Part shown: positions 32,736 to 38,403 of the stretch, piece after piece
Layout: each line of letters opens with the position of its first letter
Numbering within the stretch: the first letter of the stretch is position 1
Source: CAUSKK01 sp963533935
Lineage (GTDB): Bacteria; Pseudomonadota; Gammaproteobacteria; Cardiobacteriales; Cardiobacteriaceae
Length of the DNA stretch: 38,403 bases
Direction: 5' to 3'
NCBI GenBank assembly: GCA_963533935.1
Contig: CAUSQL010000012.1
Coordinates: forward strand, 1 to 38,403
Notes under the pieces: model-generated
Told to the model about the DNA's origin: nothing
The model's database searches: none
What the model saw: only the letters and a program-made list of their open reading frames with translations
Made by a program: the position numbers and the translations under genes

Positions 32736-32998
32736 GCTTTTAGGGCGTTTTGAGCTGTGGTTTTCCGCGGGGCTTTGAGCTTTCCCACGGCAAGTCGCCA
32801 GGCTGAGACGGCCTTCTAACGTATATAAAGCGCATGGCTTTTGCCCCCCATTGCCGGAGAATTACAAACGGACGGGCGGGCGGTTCTTCGCTAGCGCTCA
32901 GAGCTCCGGTTCTTCGCTGGCGCTCAGGCTGCGCCTCCCCTGTATGTATTTAAGGCTGTTTATACAAACAGCTAAAGCGCCCGTCTGTTTGTATAAAT
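32736..32998. repeat. First copy of a tandem spacer-plus-element duplication
   Basis: A spacer of about 125 bp (32736-32860) followed by element 18. The spacer shares GTGGTTTT..GCGGG, GAGCTTT and GGCTGAGACGGCCTTCT, in the same order and spacing, with 32999-33123. The duplication unit therefore includes non-element DNA. Confidence 0.7.
32861..32998. repeat. Palindromic intergenic element 18 (cassette-bearing left arm)
   Basis: ATTACAAAC GGACGGGCGGGCG, then two copies of GGTTCTTCGCT(A/G)GCGCTCA, then GGCTGCGCCTCCCCTGTATG. The right side is TTTATACAAACAGCTAAAGC GCCCGTCTGTTTGTATAAAT. On the right an end-like TTTATACAAAC replaces the usual inner block TACATACA. Confidence 0.85.
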
Positions 32999-33227
32999 AG
33001 CTTTAGTAGGATTAAAACGTGGTTTTATGCGGGACGCCGAGCTTTACTACGGCAAAGCGCTGGGCTGAGACGGCCTTCTGACAGATATAGAGCACATGCT
33101 GCATTCTTAGCGTTAAAGGCGAGTCACAAATGGACGGGCGGTTCTTCGCTAGCGCTCAGGCTGCGCCTCCCCCGTATGTATTTAAGGCTGTTTATACAAA
33201 CAGGGGAAGTGCCCATATGTTTGTAAA
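32999..33227. repeat. Second copy of the tandem spacer-plus-element duplication
   Basis: Spacer 32999-33123 and element 19, diverged from the first copy at 32736-32998. The second copy is shorter because its cassette has only one GGTTCTTCGCT unit. Confidence 0.7.
33124..33227. repeat. Palindromic intergenic element 19 (cassette-bearing left arm)
   Basis: TCACAAAT GGACGGGCG, one GGTTCTTCGCTAGCGCTCAG, GCTGCGCCTCCCCCGTATGT, centre ATTTAAGGCTG, then TTTATACAAACAGGGGAAGT GCCCATATGTTTGTAAAA. Confidence 0.82.
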
Positions 33228-33228
33228 A

Positions 33229-33275
33229 CAGCGCCTGAGACCTGCAGGTCAAAGAACCGCCCCGTTGTCGGTAAA
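33229..33275. repeat. Palindromic intergenic element 20 (right-arm fragment)
   Basis: AGCGCCTGAGACCTGCAGGT CAAAGAACC GCCCCGTTGTCGGTAAA. This is a cassette-bearing right arm with no centre or left arm; ACCTGCAGGT is a 10-bp palindrome. Confidence 0.7.
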
Positions 33276-33278
33276 GGC

Positions 33279-33361
33279 ATTTATACAAACATAAGGGCGC
33301 TTAGGATGTATGTTTAAAGCACCCAATAAACATACATAGGAAGCGCCCGGCTGTTTGTAAT
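33279..33361. repeat. Palindromic intergenic element 21
   Basis: Ends ATTTATACAAAC and GTTTGTAAT; arms AAGGGCGCTTAGG and TAGGAAGCGCCCGG; centre ATGTATGTTTAAAGC / AATAAACATACAT. It abuts the sbcC stop codon TAA (minus strand), giving TAA-TTACAAAC exactly as at element 3. Confidence 0.9.
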
Positions 33362-35985
33362 TACAGATTAATGCTCTGGCTAATGCGCTCCTTAAGGCTG
33401 TCGATGTGGGAAATGACACCAATCAGCTTGCCGCCGGCCTCCAGCCGCTCCAGCGCTTCCAGCACCAAATCCAGGTTTTCGCTGTCCAGGGTGCCGAAGC
33501 CCTCGTCAAGGAAGAGGCAGTCCAGCGTCGCCTGCTCGCTGCTCAGCTGCGACAGGCCCAGGGCCAGGGCCAGCGACACCAGAAATTTCTCGCCGCCGGA
33601 CAAATTCTTACAGCTGCGCAGCTGGCCGCCCTGCTGCCAGTCGATGATTTCCAAATCCAGCGCCGCCGGCCGCCGCCGCAGCTGGTAGCGGGGCGCCATG
33701 CGCCGCAGCTGGCCGTTGGCCTGGAATAGCAGCTGGTCAAAGGTAATGCCCTGGACGAATTTCACTAGTTCGTCGCCCTTGGCCGAACCGATGAGGCCGT
33801 TCAGCCGCTGCCAGCGCTGGCTCTCCCGCCGCTGCGCCTCCAGCTGCTGTAGCCGTTCCCCCAGGCGGCGGCGCTGCTGTTCCTGCCGCTCCAGCAGCAC
33901 CTTAATCCGGCCGAGCCGCTCAACCCGTAAATTTTCCGCCTCCTCCAGCTGGGCCAGTTCCTCCCGGCATTGCTCTTCGTCCGGCAAATTGCGGCCGTAG
34001 CTAAGCTCCAGCTGGGCCTGCAAATCCGCCGCGCGCCGCGCCAGCTGCCGCTGTTCCTCTTCCAATTGTTGCCGCTGCCGTTGAATGGCCGCCCATTGGC
34101 CCTCCGGCAGCAGATATTGCTGGAATTCCGCCGCGCACCAGCCCTCTTCCCGGAGAAAATCCCGCCAGTGCTGCGCCTGTTCGTCCCGTTCCCGGTTAAG
34201 TTCTGCCCGCTGCTCCCGCAGCTGCTGCCGCTGGCCCGCCAGCCGCTGGCCCTGGCCCTCTAGTTCCCGCTGTCGCCGTTCCCACTCGGCCCACTGCCGT
34301 TCCAGCTCCCGGCAGTGCCGTTCCCGCTCGGCACCCGTGGCCCCGTCGTCGTTGGCCAATTCCGCCCGGAGCGGCGCCAGCGCCGCGGCGATTTCCCGGT
34401 GCTGCCAGGCCAAATACCGCTGCCGCAATGCCCAACAGCGGGGCCAGAGCGTCTCAATGTCCGCCGGCGCCGGCGGGAATTCTCTGTTTAATTGCGCCAG
34501 CTGTTCCCGCTGCTGCCGTTGCCGTTCCTCCAGCGTCGCCAGCTGGCGCTGGGCCCGGTGCAGCTGGTTCGTTAAATCCGTCAGCGGCAGGCCCGCGGCC
34601 TGTTCCAGCGGGTGCTCCCGGGAACCGCAGAGCGGGCAGGGCTCGCCCGGCCGCAGCTGCCGGCGCAGTTCGCCCAAATCGGCCCGCTGCCATTGGCCGT
34701 GGCGCCATTGTGCTTCACAGGCGGCCAGCTGCTGGGTCGCCGCCGCCAGCTGGGCTTCCGTCTCCGCCAGCCGTTGGGCCTGCAGCCACTGGTGCCATTG
34801 GCCTTCCCGCTGCTCCAGGGAACTGCCCGCCAATAGCCGTTCCAGCTCGGCGCCGGCCTGGCCGTCCGGAAAGGCGTCGGCCGCCGCTTGGGGGAGAAGT
34901 CGCTGCCGCTCTTCCAGCAGCTGCCGTTGCTGGTTCAGCTGTTCCCGCCGCCGCTGCCGCTCCTGCCACGCCGCCAGCCCATGGCGCTCCTCTTCCAACC
35001 GCGCCCGCAGCGGTTCCCGCTCCTCTTCCAGTTCGGCCAGCTGGGCCTGCTGCTGCCGTTCCTGCTCCGCCAGCTGCCAATCCTGCTGTTCCAGCCGTTC
35101 CAGCTTTAATTGGGAATTTTGCTGGGCGAGAAAGAGCGGCCGCCCCGCCTCGCTCCGCTGCCAGCGGTCGATGGGTTGGGCGAAGAACTGGGCCGTCTGG
35201 GCCGCCAGCCGTTCCCGTTCATCAGTCAGCTGGGCCTGACGCTGTTCCAGCTCGCGGCGCTGGCGCCAGTGGTAGAGCTGCTGCCGCCGCTGTTCCGCTG
35301 CTTCCCGTTGGGATTGCTGGATTAATTGCTGCCGTTCCGCCTCCATCGCCGCCTGTTCCCCGTCGCTAAGCAGGTCGATGCTGTCCCGCTGAATTTCCAG
35401 CCGTTGCAGCTGTTCCTGCTCCTGGCGCTGGCGCTCAAAGGCGCGGCGCGACAGCTCCCGGTACAGGGAAACCTGGGAAATGCGCTCGAAAATGCGGCCG
35501 CGCTCGGCCTCGCTGGCGTCCAGAAAGCGGTCGAATTGCCCCTGGGCCAGCAGCACCGTCTGGCAGAACTGCGGAAAGTCCAGGGCCAGCAGCTCGCGAA
35601 TGGCCTTTTCCGTGTCGGATTTCTTCTCGCTGATGATTTCCCCGGCGCCGGTGGCCAGCTTGTGCACCGGGTTAGCAAAGGGTTGCTTACCGCTGGAACG
35701 CTTCTGCTGCCAGCTGGCCAAATAGCTGCGGCCGGCCAGGGTGAATTCCACCGCCGCGCGGCAGTGGCTTTCCCCCAGGCTCATCAGTTCGTTCTGGGTC
35801 GCGCTGATGGTTTTCAGCCGCGGCGTCTGGCCGAAGAGCGCCAGGCAAATGGCATCGAGAATGGTGCTCTTGCCGGCGCCGGTGGGGCCGGTAATGGCGA
35901 AGAGACCGCGGAATTTACTCAAGTCGAAGCAGTGGCGGCCGCGCAGGCCGTTGATGTTTTCAATGAAGATTTTCTTAATGTGCAT
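33361..35985 (-). CDS. sbcC: SbcC (Rad50-like) exonuclease subunit
   Basis: ATPase subunit of SbcCD, which cuts hairpins and palindromic DNA and processes DNA ends. 874 residues: Walker A GPTGAGKST at 33-40, LLAQGQFDRFL in the N-terminal head, and long Gln/Arg/Glu/Leu-rich coiled coils. The zinc hook is CPLC near residue 450 (EPCPLCGSREHPLE). The C-terminal head has KNLSGGEKFLVSLALALGLS, Walker B CLFLDEGFGTLD and VISHIDSLKERI. It is shorter than E. coli SbcC (1048) through shorter coils. sbcD is not adjacent; cmoA lies upstream instead. Only 5 bp separate its ATG from a half element and no Shine-Dalgarno site is visible. Confidence 0.95.
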   Translation of the reverse strand: MHIKKIFIENINGLRGRHCFDLSKFRGLFAITGPTGAGKSTILDAICLALFGQTPRLKTISATQNELMSLGESHCRAAVEFTLAGRSYLASWQQKRSSGKQPFANPVHKLATGAGEIISEKKSDTEKAIRELLALDFPQFCQTVLLAQGQFDRFLDASEAERGRIFERISQVSLYRELSRRAFERQRQEQEQLQRLEIQRDSIDLLSDGEQAAMEAERQQLIQQSQREAAEQRRQQLYHWRQRRELEQRQAQLTDERERLAAQTAQFFAQPIDRWQRSEAGRPLFLAQQNSQLKLERLEQQDWQLAEQERQQQAQLAELEEEREPLRARLEEERHGLAAWQERQRRREQLNQQRQLLEERQRLLPQAAADAFPDGQAGAELERLLAGSSLEQREGQWHQWLQAQRLAETEAQLAAATQQLAACEAQWRHGQWQRADLGELRRQLRPGEPCPLCGSREHPLEQAAGLPLTDLTNQLHRAQRQLATLEERQRQQREQLAQLNREFPPAPADIETLWPRCWALRQRYLAWQHREIAAALAPLRAELANDDGATGAERERHCRELERQWAEWERRQRELEGQGQRLAGQRQQLREQRAELNRERDEQAQHWRDFLREEGWCAAEFQQYLLPEGQWAAIQRQRQQLEEEQRQLARRAADLQAQLELSYGRNLPDEEQCREELAQLEEAENLRVERLGRIKVLLERQEQQRRRLGERLQQLEAQRRESQRWQRLNGLIGSAKGDELVKFVQGITFDQLLFQANGQLRRMAPRYQLRRRPAALDLEIIDWQQGGQLRSCKNLSGGEKFLVSLALALGLSQLSSEQATLDCLFLDEGFGTLDSENLDLVLEALERLEAGGKLIGVISHIDSLKERISQSINL

Positions 35986-35990
35986 GGGAA

Positions 35991-36026
35991 ATTACATACA
36001 GGGGAAGCGCCCGTCCGTTTGTAAAT
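35991..36026. repeat. Palindromic intergenic element 22 (half copy)
   Basis: ATTACATACA GGGGAAGCGCCCGTCC GTTTGTAAAT: one inner block, one arm and one outer end, with no partner arm. It fills the 45-bp gap between cmoA (stop at 36031) and the sbcC start. Confidence 0.85.
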
Positions 36027-36030
36027 GGCA

Positions 36031-36729
36031 TTAATCCTTCTCCGCCAGCCAGCCCTGGAATTGCAGCGCGCGGAAGTAATTGTGAATTTTGCGAAAACCC
36101 GCCCGCCGTAGCCGCTCCTCCAGCACCGCCTCGCTGTCCAGCTTCATCACGTTCTCCAGGGCGCTGCGCTTCTGGGCAATGGCCAGGCGGGAATAGCCCT
36201 GCAGCTCCTTAAAGTCCTCGTGCCAGCTGACCCATTCGGGCCGGTCGGTTTTCCCCGCCAGCAGCAGCGCACCGCCGGGTTCTAAATGGTCGAAGATGGT
36301 CTTCAGCAGCCCGTCCCGTTCCCTCTTATCAATGAATTGCAGGGTGAAGTTCAAAATCATCAGCTGGGCCGGCCGAAATGACCAGTGCAGCAGGTCGCCC
36401 TGCTCGGCGGTCAGATTCGTCCAGCCGTGGCCCTCGATTAAATTGTTCAGCCGTTCCACCATGGGCGCCGATAAATCCACCGCAATCAGCCGCGCGCCGG
36501 GCGGTAAATATGGCCGCAGGGCCAGGGCCGCCCCGCCGGTGGCACAGCCCAAATCGTAGGCCAGACCGTTCTCCCGCAGGTAGCCGCGGCCCAGGCTGGC
36601 AATGAGTTGCAGCAGCCCCTGGTAGGCGGGGATAGAACGGTTAATCATGTCCGGAAACACCGATGCCACCCGGCCATCAAAGCGAAATTCCTCCGGCGGC
36701 CGCGACTGGTCGTAAATATCGTCTTTCAT
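36031..36729 (-). CDS. cmoA: Carboxy-S-adenosyl-L-methionine synthase
   Basis: Makes carboxy-SAM from SAM and prephenate for CmoB-dependent modification of uridine 34 in tRNAs. 232 residues with FDGRVASVFPDMINRSIPAYQ at the N-terminus, SAM-binding YDLGCATGGAAL, VDLSAPMVERL, LNFTLQFID, and GYSRLAIAQKRSALENVM near the C-terminus, all matching E. coli CmoA. The segment after LLLAGK is about seven residues shorter than in E. coli. AAGGA precedes the ATG. cmoB is not in the window. Diverges from the aminotransferase gene. Confidence 0.94.
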   Translation of the reverse strand: MKDDIYDQSRPPEEFRFDGRVASVFPDMINRSIPAYQGLLQLIASLGRGYLRENGLAYDLGCATGGAALALRPYLPPGARLIAVDLSAPMVERLNNLIEGHGWTNLTAEQGDLLHWSFRPAQLMILNFTLQFIDKRERDGLLKTIFDHLEPGGALLLAGKTDRPEWVSWHEDFKELQGYSRLAIAQKRSALENVMKLDSEAVLEERLRRAGFRKIHNYFRALQFQGWLAEKD

Positions 36730-36772
36730 TTAATTTCCTTGATTGAACCCCCTCCAGCGAGAGAGGATAATT

Positions 36773-36826
36773 TGCCCGGTGAAGGCAAGACCTTCCAAAT
36801 CAGAGTAACCCGGTACCCTCAGGGCA
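36773..36826 (+). promoter_or_regulatory. Possible structured leader in the cmoA-dat divergent gap
   Basis: TGCCC at 36773-36777 can pair with GGGCA at 36822-36826, enclosing the hairpin GAAGG-CAAGA-CCTTC (36781-36795). An alternative, mutually exclusive hairpin is TTGCC-CGGTGAA-GGCAA (36772-36788). Alternative pairing is typical of attenuators, but it matches no riboswitch class I know. Confidence 0.25.
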
Positions 36827-36876
36827 GCCGGCGTTAAAACTTAATCCACTTAATTTAAGCTTTTGGGAGTAATGGC

Positions 36877-37713
36877 GTGGCTATTGTTTATGTGAATGGG
36901 GCCTATGTGCCCGAAAATGAAGCAAAAATTTCCATTTTTGACCGGGGTTTTCTCATGGGCGATAGCATCTATGAGGTAAGCGCAGTTATTGATGGGAGAT
37001 TAATTGATAATAAACGCCATCTGGTCCGCCTAGAGCGGTCGTTAGGCGAAATTCACATGAAAAATCCATTAAGTCAGACGGAATGGACGGCCATCGCTGA
37101 AAATTTAATCCAAAAAAACCAGTTAAAAACTGGCCTGGTCTACTGGCAAATCAGCCGCGGCGTGGGCCCGCGTGATTTCATTATTCATGAAGATATGCGA
37201 CCAACGGTTATTGCCTTTACCCAAGCGAAGGAAATTGAAGCACCCAAAGGCTGGAAAATTACCATCTGCCCCGACCAACGCTGGCGGCGGCGGGACATAA
37301 AAACCACCCAGCTGTTGTATCAATCTCTCGCCAAGACCAATGCGAAACGGCGCGGCTTTGATGATTGCTGGTTTGAAGAAGATGGCTTTATCACTGAAGG
37401 TTCTTCCTGTAACGCTTGGATTATTAAAGATAATCGGGCCATAACTAGACCCGCCAGCCACGCAATTCTCAATGGCATAACTAAAACCAGCCAAAGCGAG
37501 CTGCTGGGCGAAGTGGGCCTGGAGTTTGAAGAGCGGCCCTTCCGGCTGGAAGAAGCATTGGGGGCCGATGAGGCATTCATTACCTCTGCCACCACCTTCG
37601 CCCAGCCGGTAATCTCCATAGACAGCCATAGCATTGGCGATGGGCAAATGGGTAAAAAAACTTTAGCCCTACGACAGTTGTATATTGACCGAGCCCGCGC
37701 CGGTGCGTTTTAA
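36877..37713 (+). CDS. dat: D-amino acid aminotransferase-like PLP enzyme (class IV)
   Basis: Fold-type IV aminotransferase, 278 residues, probably interconverting D-alanine and D-glutamate with keto acids for cell-wall precursors. Evidence: VNGAYVPENEAKISIFDRGFLMGDSIYE at the N-terminus, the PLP-binding Lys142 in RRDIKTTQLL, and TEGSSCNAWII, which resembles Bacillus D-AAT (TEGSSSN). HAILNGITK and FITSATTFAQPV complete the pattern. Branched-chain aminotransferases and ADC lyase share the fold, but DIK and TEGSS favour D-AAT. The start is GTG 36877 with GGGAG 7 nt upstream; ATG 36872 is in another frame. More A/T-rich at third positions than the middle of the window. Confidence 0.87.
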   Translation: MAIVYVNGAYVPENEAKISIFDRGFLMGDSIYEVSAVIDGRLIDNKRHLVRLERSLGEIHMKNPLSQTEWTAIAENLIQKNQLKTGLVYWQISRGVGPRDFIIHEDMRPTVIAFTQAKEIEAPKGWKITICPDQRWRRRDIKTTQLLYQSLAKTNAKRRGFDDCWFEEDGFITEGSSCNAWIIKDNRAITRPASHAILNGITKTSQSELLGEVGLEFEERPFRLEEALGADEAFITSATTFAQPVISIDSHSIGDGQMGKKTLALRQLYIDRARAGAF

Positions 37714-37768
37714 TACACTCAGTAAATCATCATGAGTTTTTCTTTTTATTTTTTCAATTGAGGATTCT

Positions 37769-38263
37769 ATGACCACATTTCACAACGACCCCATTCAGGT
37801 TAACGGCGTCTTACCTGGCGTTGGTAGCACTGCCCCAGATTTTAAATTGGTAGCAAAGGATTTAAGCGAAAAGCAATTAGCTGACTTCGCCGGCAAAAGA
37901 AAGGTTTTAAATATTTTTCCTTCTGTAGATACCGGCGTTTGCGCCACTTCGGTCCGTCGCTTTAATCAGGAGGCCAGTAATTTAAAAAATACCGTAGTTC
38001 TTTGCATTTCTATGGATTTACCCTTTGCGCAACAGCGCTTTTGTGCCGCCGAAGGTTTAGAAAATGTAATTAATTTATCCTGCTTCCGCTCACCGGAATT
38101 TAAGAAAAATTACGGTGTTGATATCGCCAGTGGCCCAGTAGCAGGTTTATGTGCACGTGCGGTGGTTATTCTTGACGAACAAAATAAAGTTATTTACAGC
38201 GAAATTACAGAAGAAGTAACAGACCACGTTAATTATGAAGCGGCCCTAAAAGCATTAAATTAA
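37769..38263 (+). CDS. tpx: Thiol peroxidase (atypical 2-Cys peroxiredoxin)
   Basis: Reduces lipid and hydrogen peroxides with electrons from thioredoxin. 164 residues: peroxidatic Cys58 in FPSVDTGVCATSVRRFN, resolving Cys92 in AQQRFCAAEGLENV, LPGVGSTAPDF at the start and ARAVVILDEQNKVIY near the end. Spacing of the two Cys (34) equals that in E. coli Tpx (61 and 95). ATG has GAGGA 4 nt upstream. Codons are strongly A/T-ended compared with most genes here. Followed by an intrinsic terminator and no palindromic element before the window ends. Confidence 0.97.
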   Translation: MTTFHNDPIQVNGVLPGVGSTAPDFKLVAKDLSEKQLADFAGKRKVLNIFPSVDTGVCATSVRRFNQEASNLKNTVVLCISMDLPFAQQRFCAAEGLENVINLSCFRSPEFKKNYGVDIASGPVAGLCARAVVILDEQNKVIYSEITEEVTDHVNYEAALKALN

Positions 38264-38295
38264 AACCAAACCTATCTAACTATAGAAAATATAAA

Positions 38296-38322
38296 ACGGC
38301 TCCTAAATAGGAGCCGTAATTT
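38296..38322 (+). terminator. Intrinsic terminator of tpx
   Basis: ACGGCTCCT, loop AAAT, AGGAGCCGT, then AATTTTA; it starts 32 bp after the tpx stop. Confidence 0.85.
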
Positions 38323-38350
38323 TATATATATAAGGGGAAAAAATTTAGAT

Positions 38351-38379
38351 AATAAAAAGGCCCTAGTAATACTAGGGCC
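38351..38379 (-). terminator. Intrinsic terminator of a minus-strand gene beyond the window
   Basis: GGCCCTAGT, loop AAT, ACTAGGGCC, with AATAAAAA on the left. Read on the minus strand the stem is followed by TTTTTATT, so it should end a convergent gene lying to the right. Confidence 0.75.
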
Positions 38380-38403
38380 GTTGGTAAAACCCTGATAGTG
38401 TCC

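Noticed and set aside
32815..33085. GAGACGGCC resembling a Neisseria DNA uptake sequence
   Set aside because: It does not match GCCGTCTGAA or its reverse complement, and occurs only within the duplicated spacer.
32619..33360. Possible CRISPR array
   Set aside because: Repeats are palindromic elements of differing length at irregular spacing, and the spacers are homologous to each other; no cas gene is present.
34085..35369. Long open frames on the plus strand over sbcC
   Set aside because: Low-complexity Ser/Cys/Arg or Ala/Pro/Gly translations antisense to the Gln-rich coil of sbcC; shadows only.
36750..36830. Glycine or SAM-I riboswitch
   Set aside because: GAGAGAGG and CCCTCAGG look suggestive, but the conserved cores and their order are not met; kept only as a possible unknown leader.

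Overview
The window is GC-rich bacterial chromosome that is densely coded on both strands. The core genes point to a gammaproteobacterium: LolB, a PBP1b-type penicillin-binding protein, CmoA, GluQ-RS, YdfG, SfsA, and hemA divergent from a TPR gene and lolB (the Pseudomonas-like order). It has a true SMC protein rather than MukB. L-lactate dehydrogenase, HPr/enzyme I and a D-amino acid aminotransferase suggest a fermentative lifestyle. A Cardiobacteriaceae-like host would fit, but that is inference. I see no tRNA, rRNA, CRISPR array, transposase, integrase or phage gene.

Layout. 1-3.6 kb: end of an unknown gene, then three tandem paralogous membrane proteins. 3.9-8.1 kb: ldh, ydfG, an EEP-family phosphodiesterase and cardiolipin synthase. 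8.5-11 kb: a tight operon hprA-deoD-BOF protein with ATGA overlaps. 11.3-15.5 kb: hemA divergent from TPR-sfsA-lolB. 16-20.5 kb (minus): lgt-DUF29-thyA-mrcB. 20.6-22.7 kb: ptsH and ptsI. 23-29.8 kb (minus): znuC-smc-two glycine-zipper lipoproteins-tsaD-DUF3298 protein. 29.8-32.6 kb: priA-gluQ. 33.4-36.7 kb (minus): cmoA-sbcC. 36.9-38.3 kb: a dat-like aminotransferase and tpx.

The outstanding feature is a family of about 22 palindromic intergenic elements (whole copies, halves and fragments; about 1.9 kb in all). A typical copy is about 82 bp with two long inverted arms. Outer ends are of two kinds, TTTACCGAC and TTT(AT)ACAAAC. The arm contains GGACGGGCGCTT and TGTATGTA, and the centre is A/T-rich. 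Some copies carry an extra cassette at one fixed point in an arm. The elements obey a positional rule: all six convergent gaps contain them, none of the six divergent gaps does, and all others lie downstream of at least one gene, often fused to its stop codon. Genes whose 3' gap lacks an abutting element often have an ordinary intrinsic terminator.

A second unusual observation lies beside hemA: two decayed extra copies of the hemA 3' end, each still ending in an in-frame stop, follow the real one, separated by element debris.
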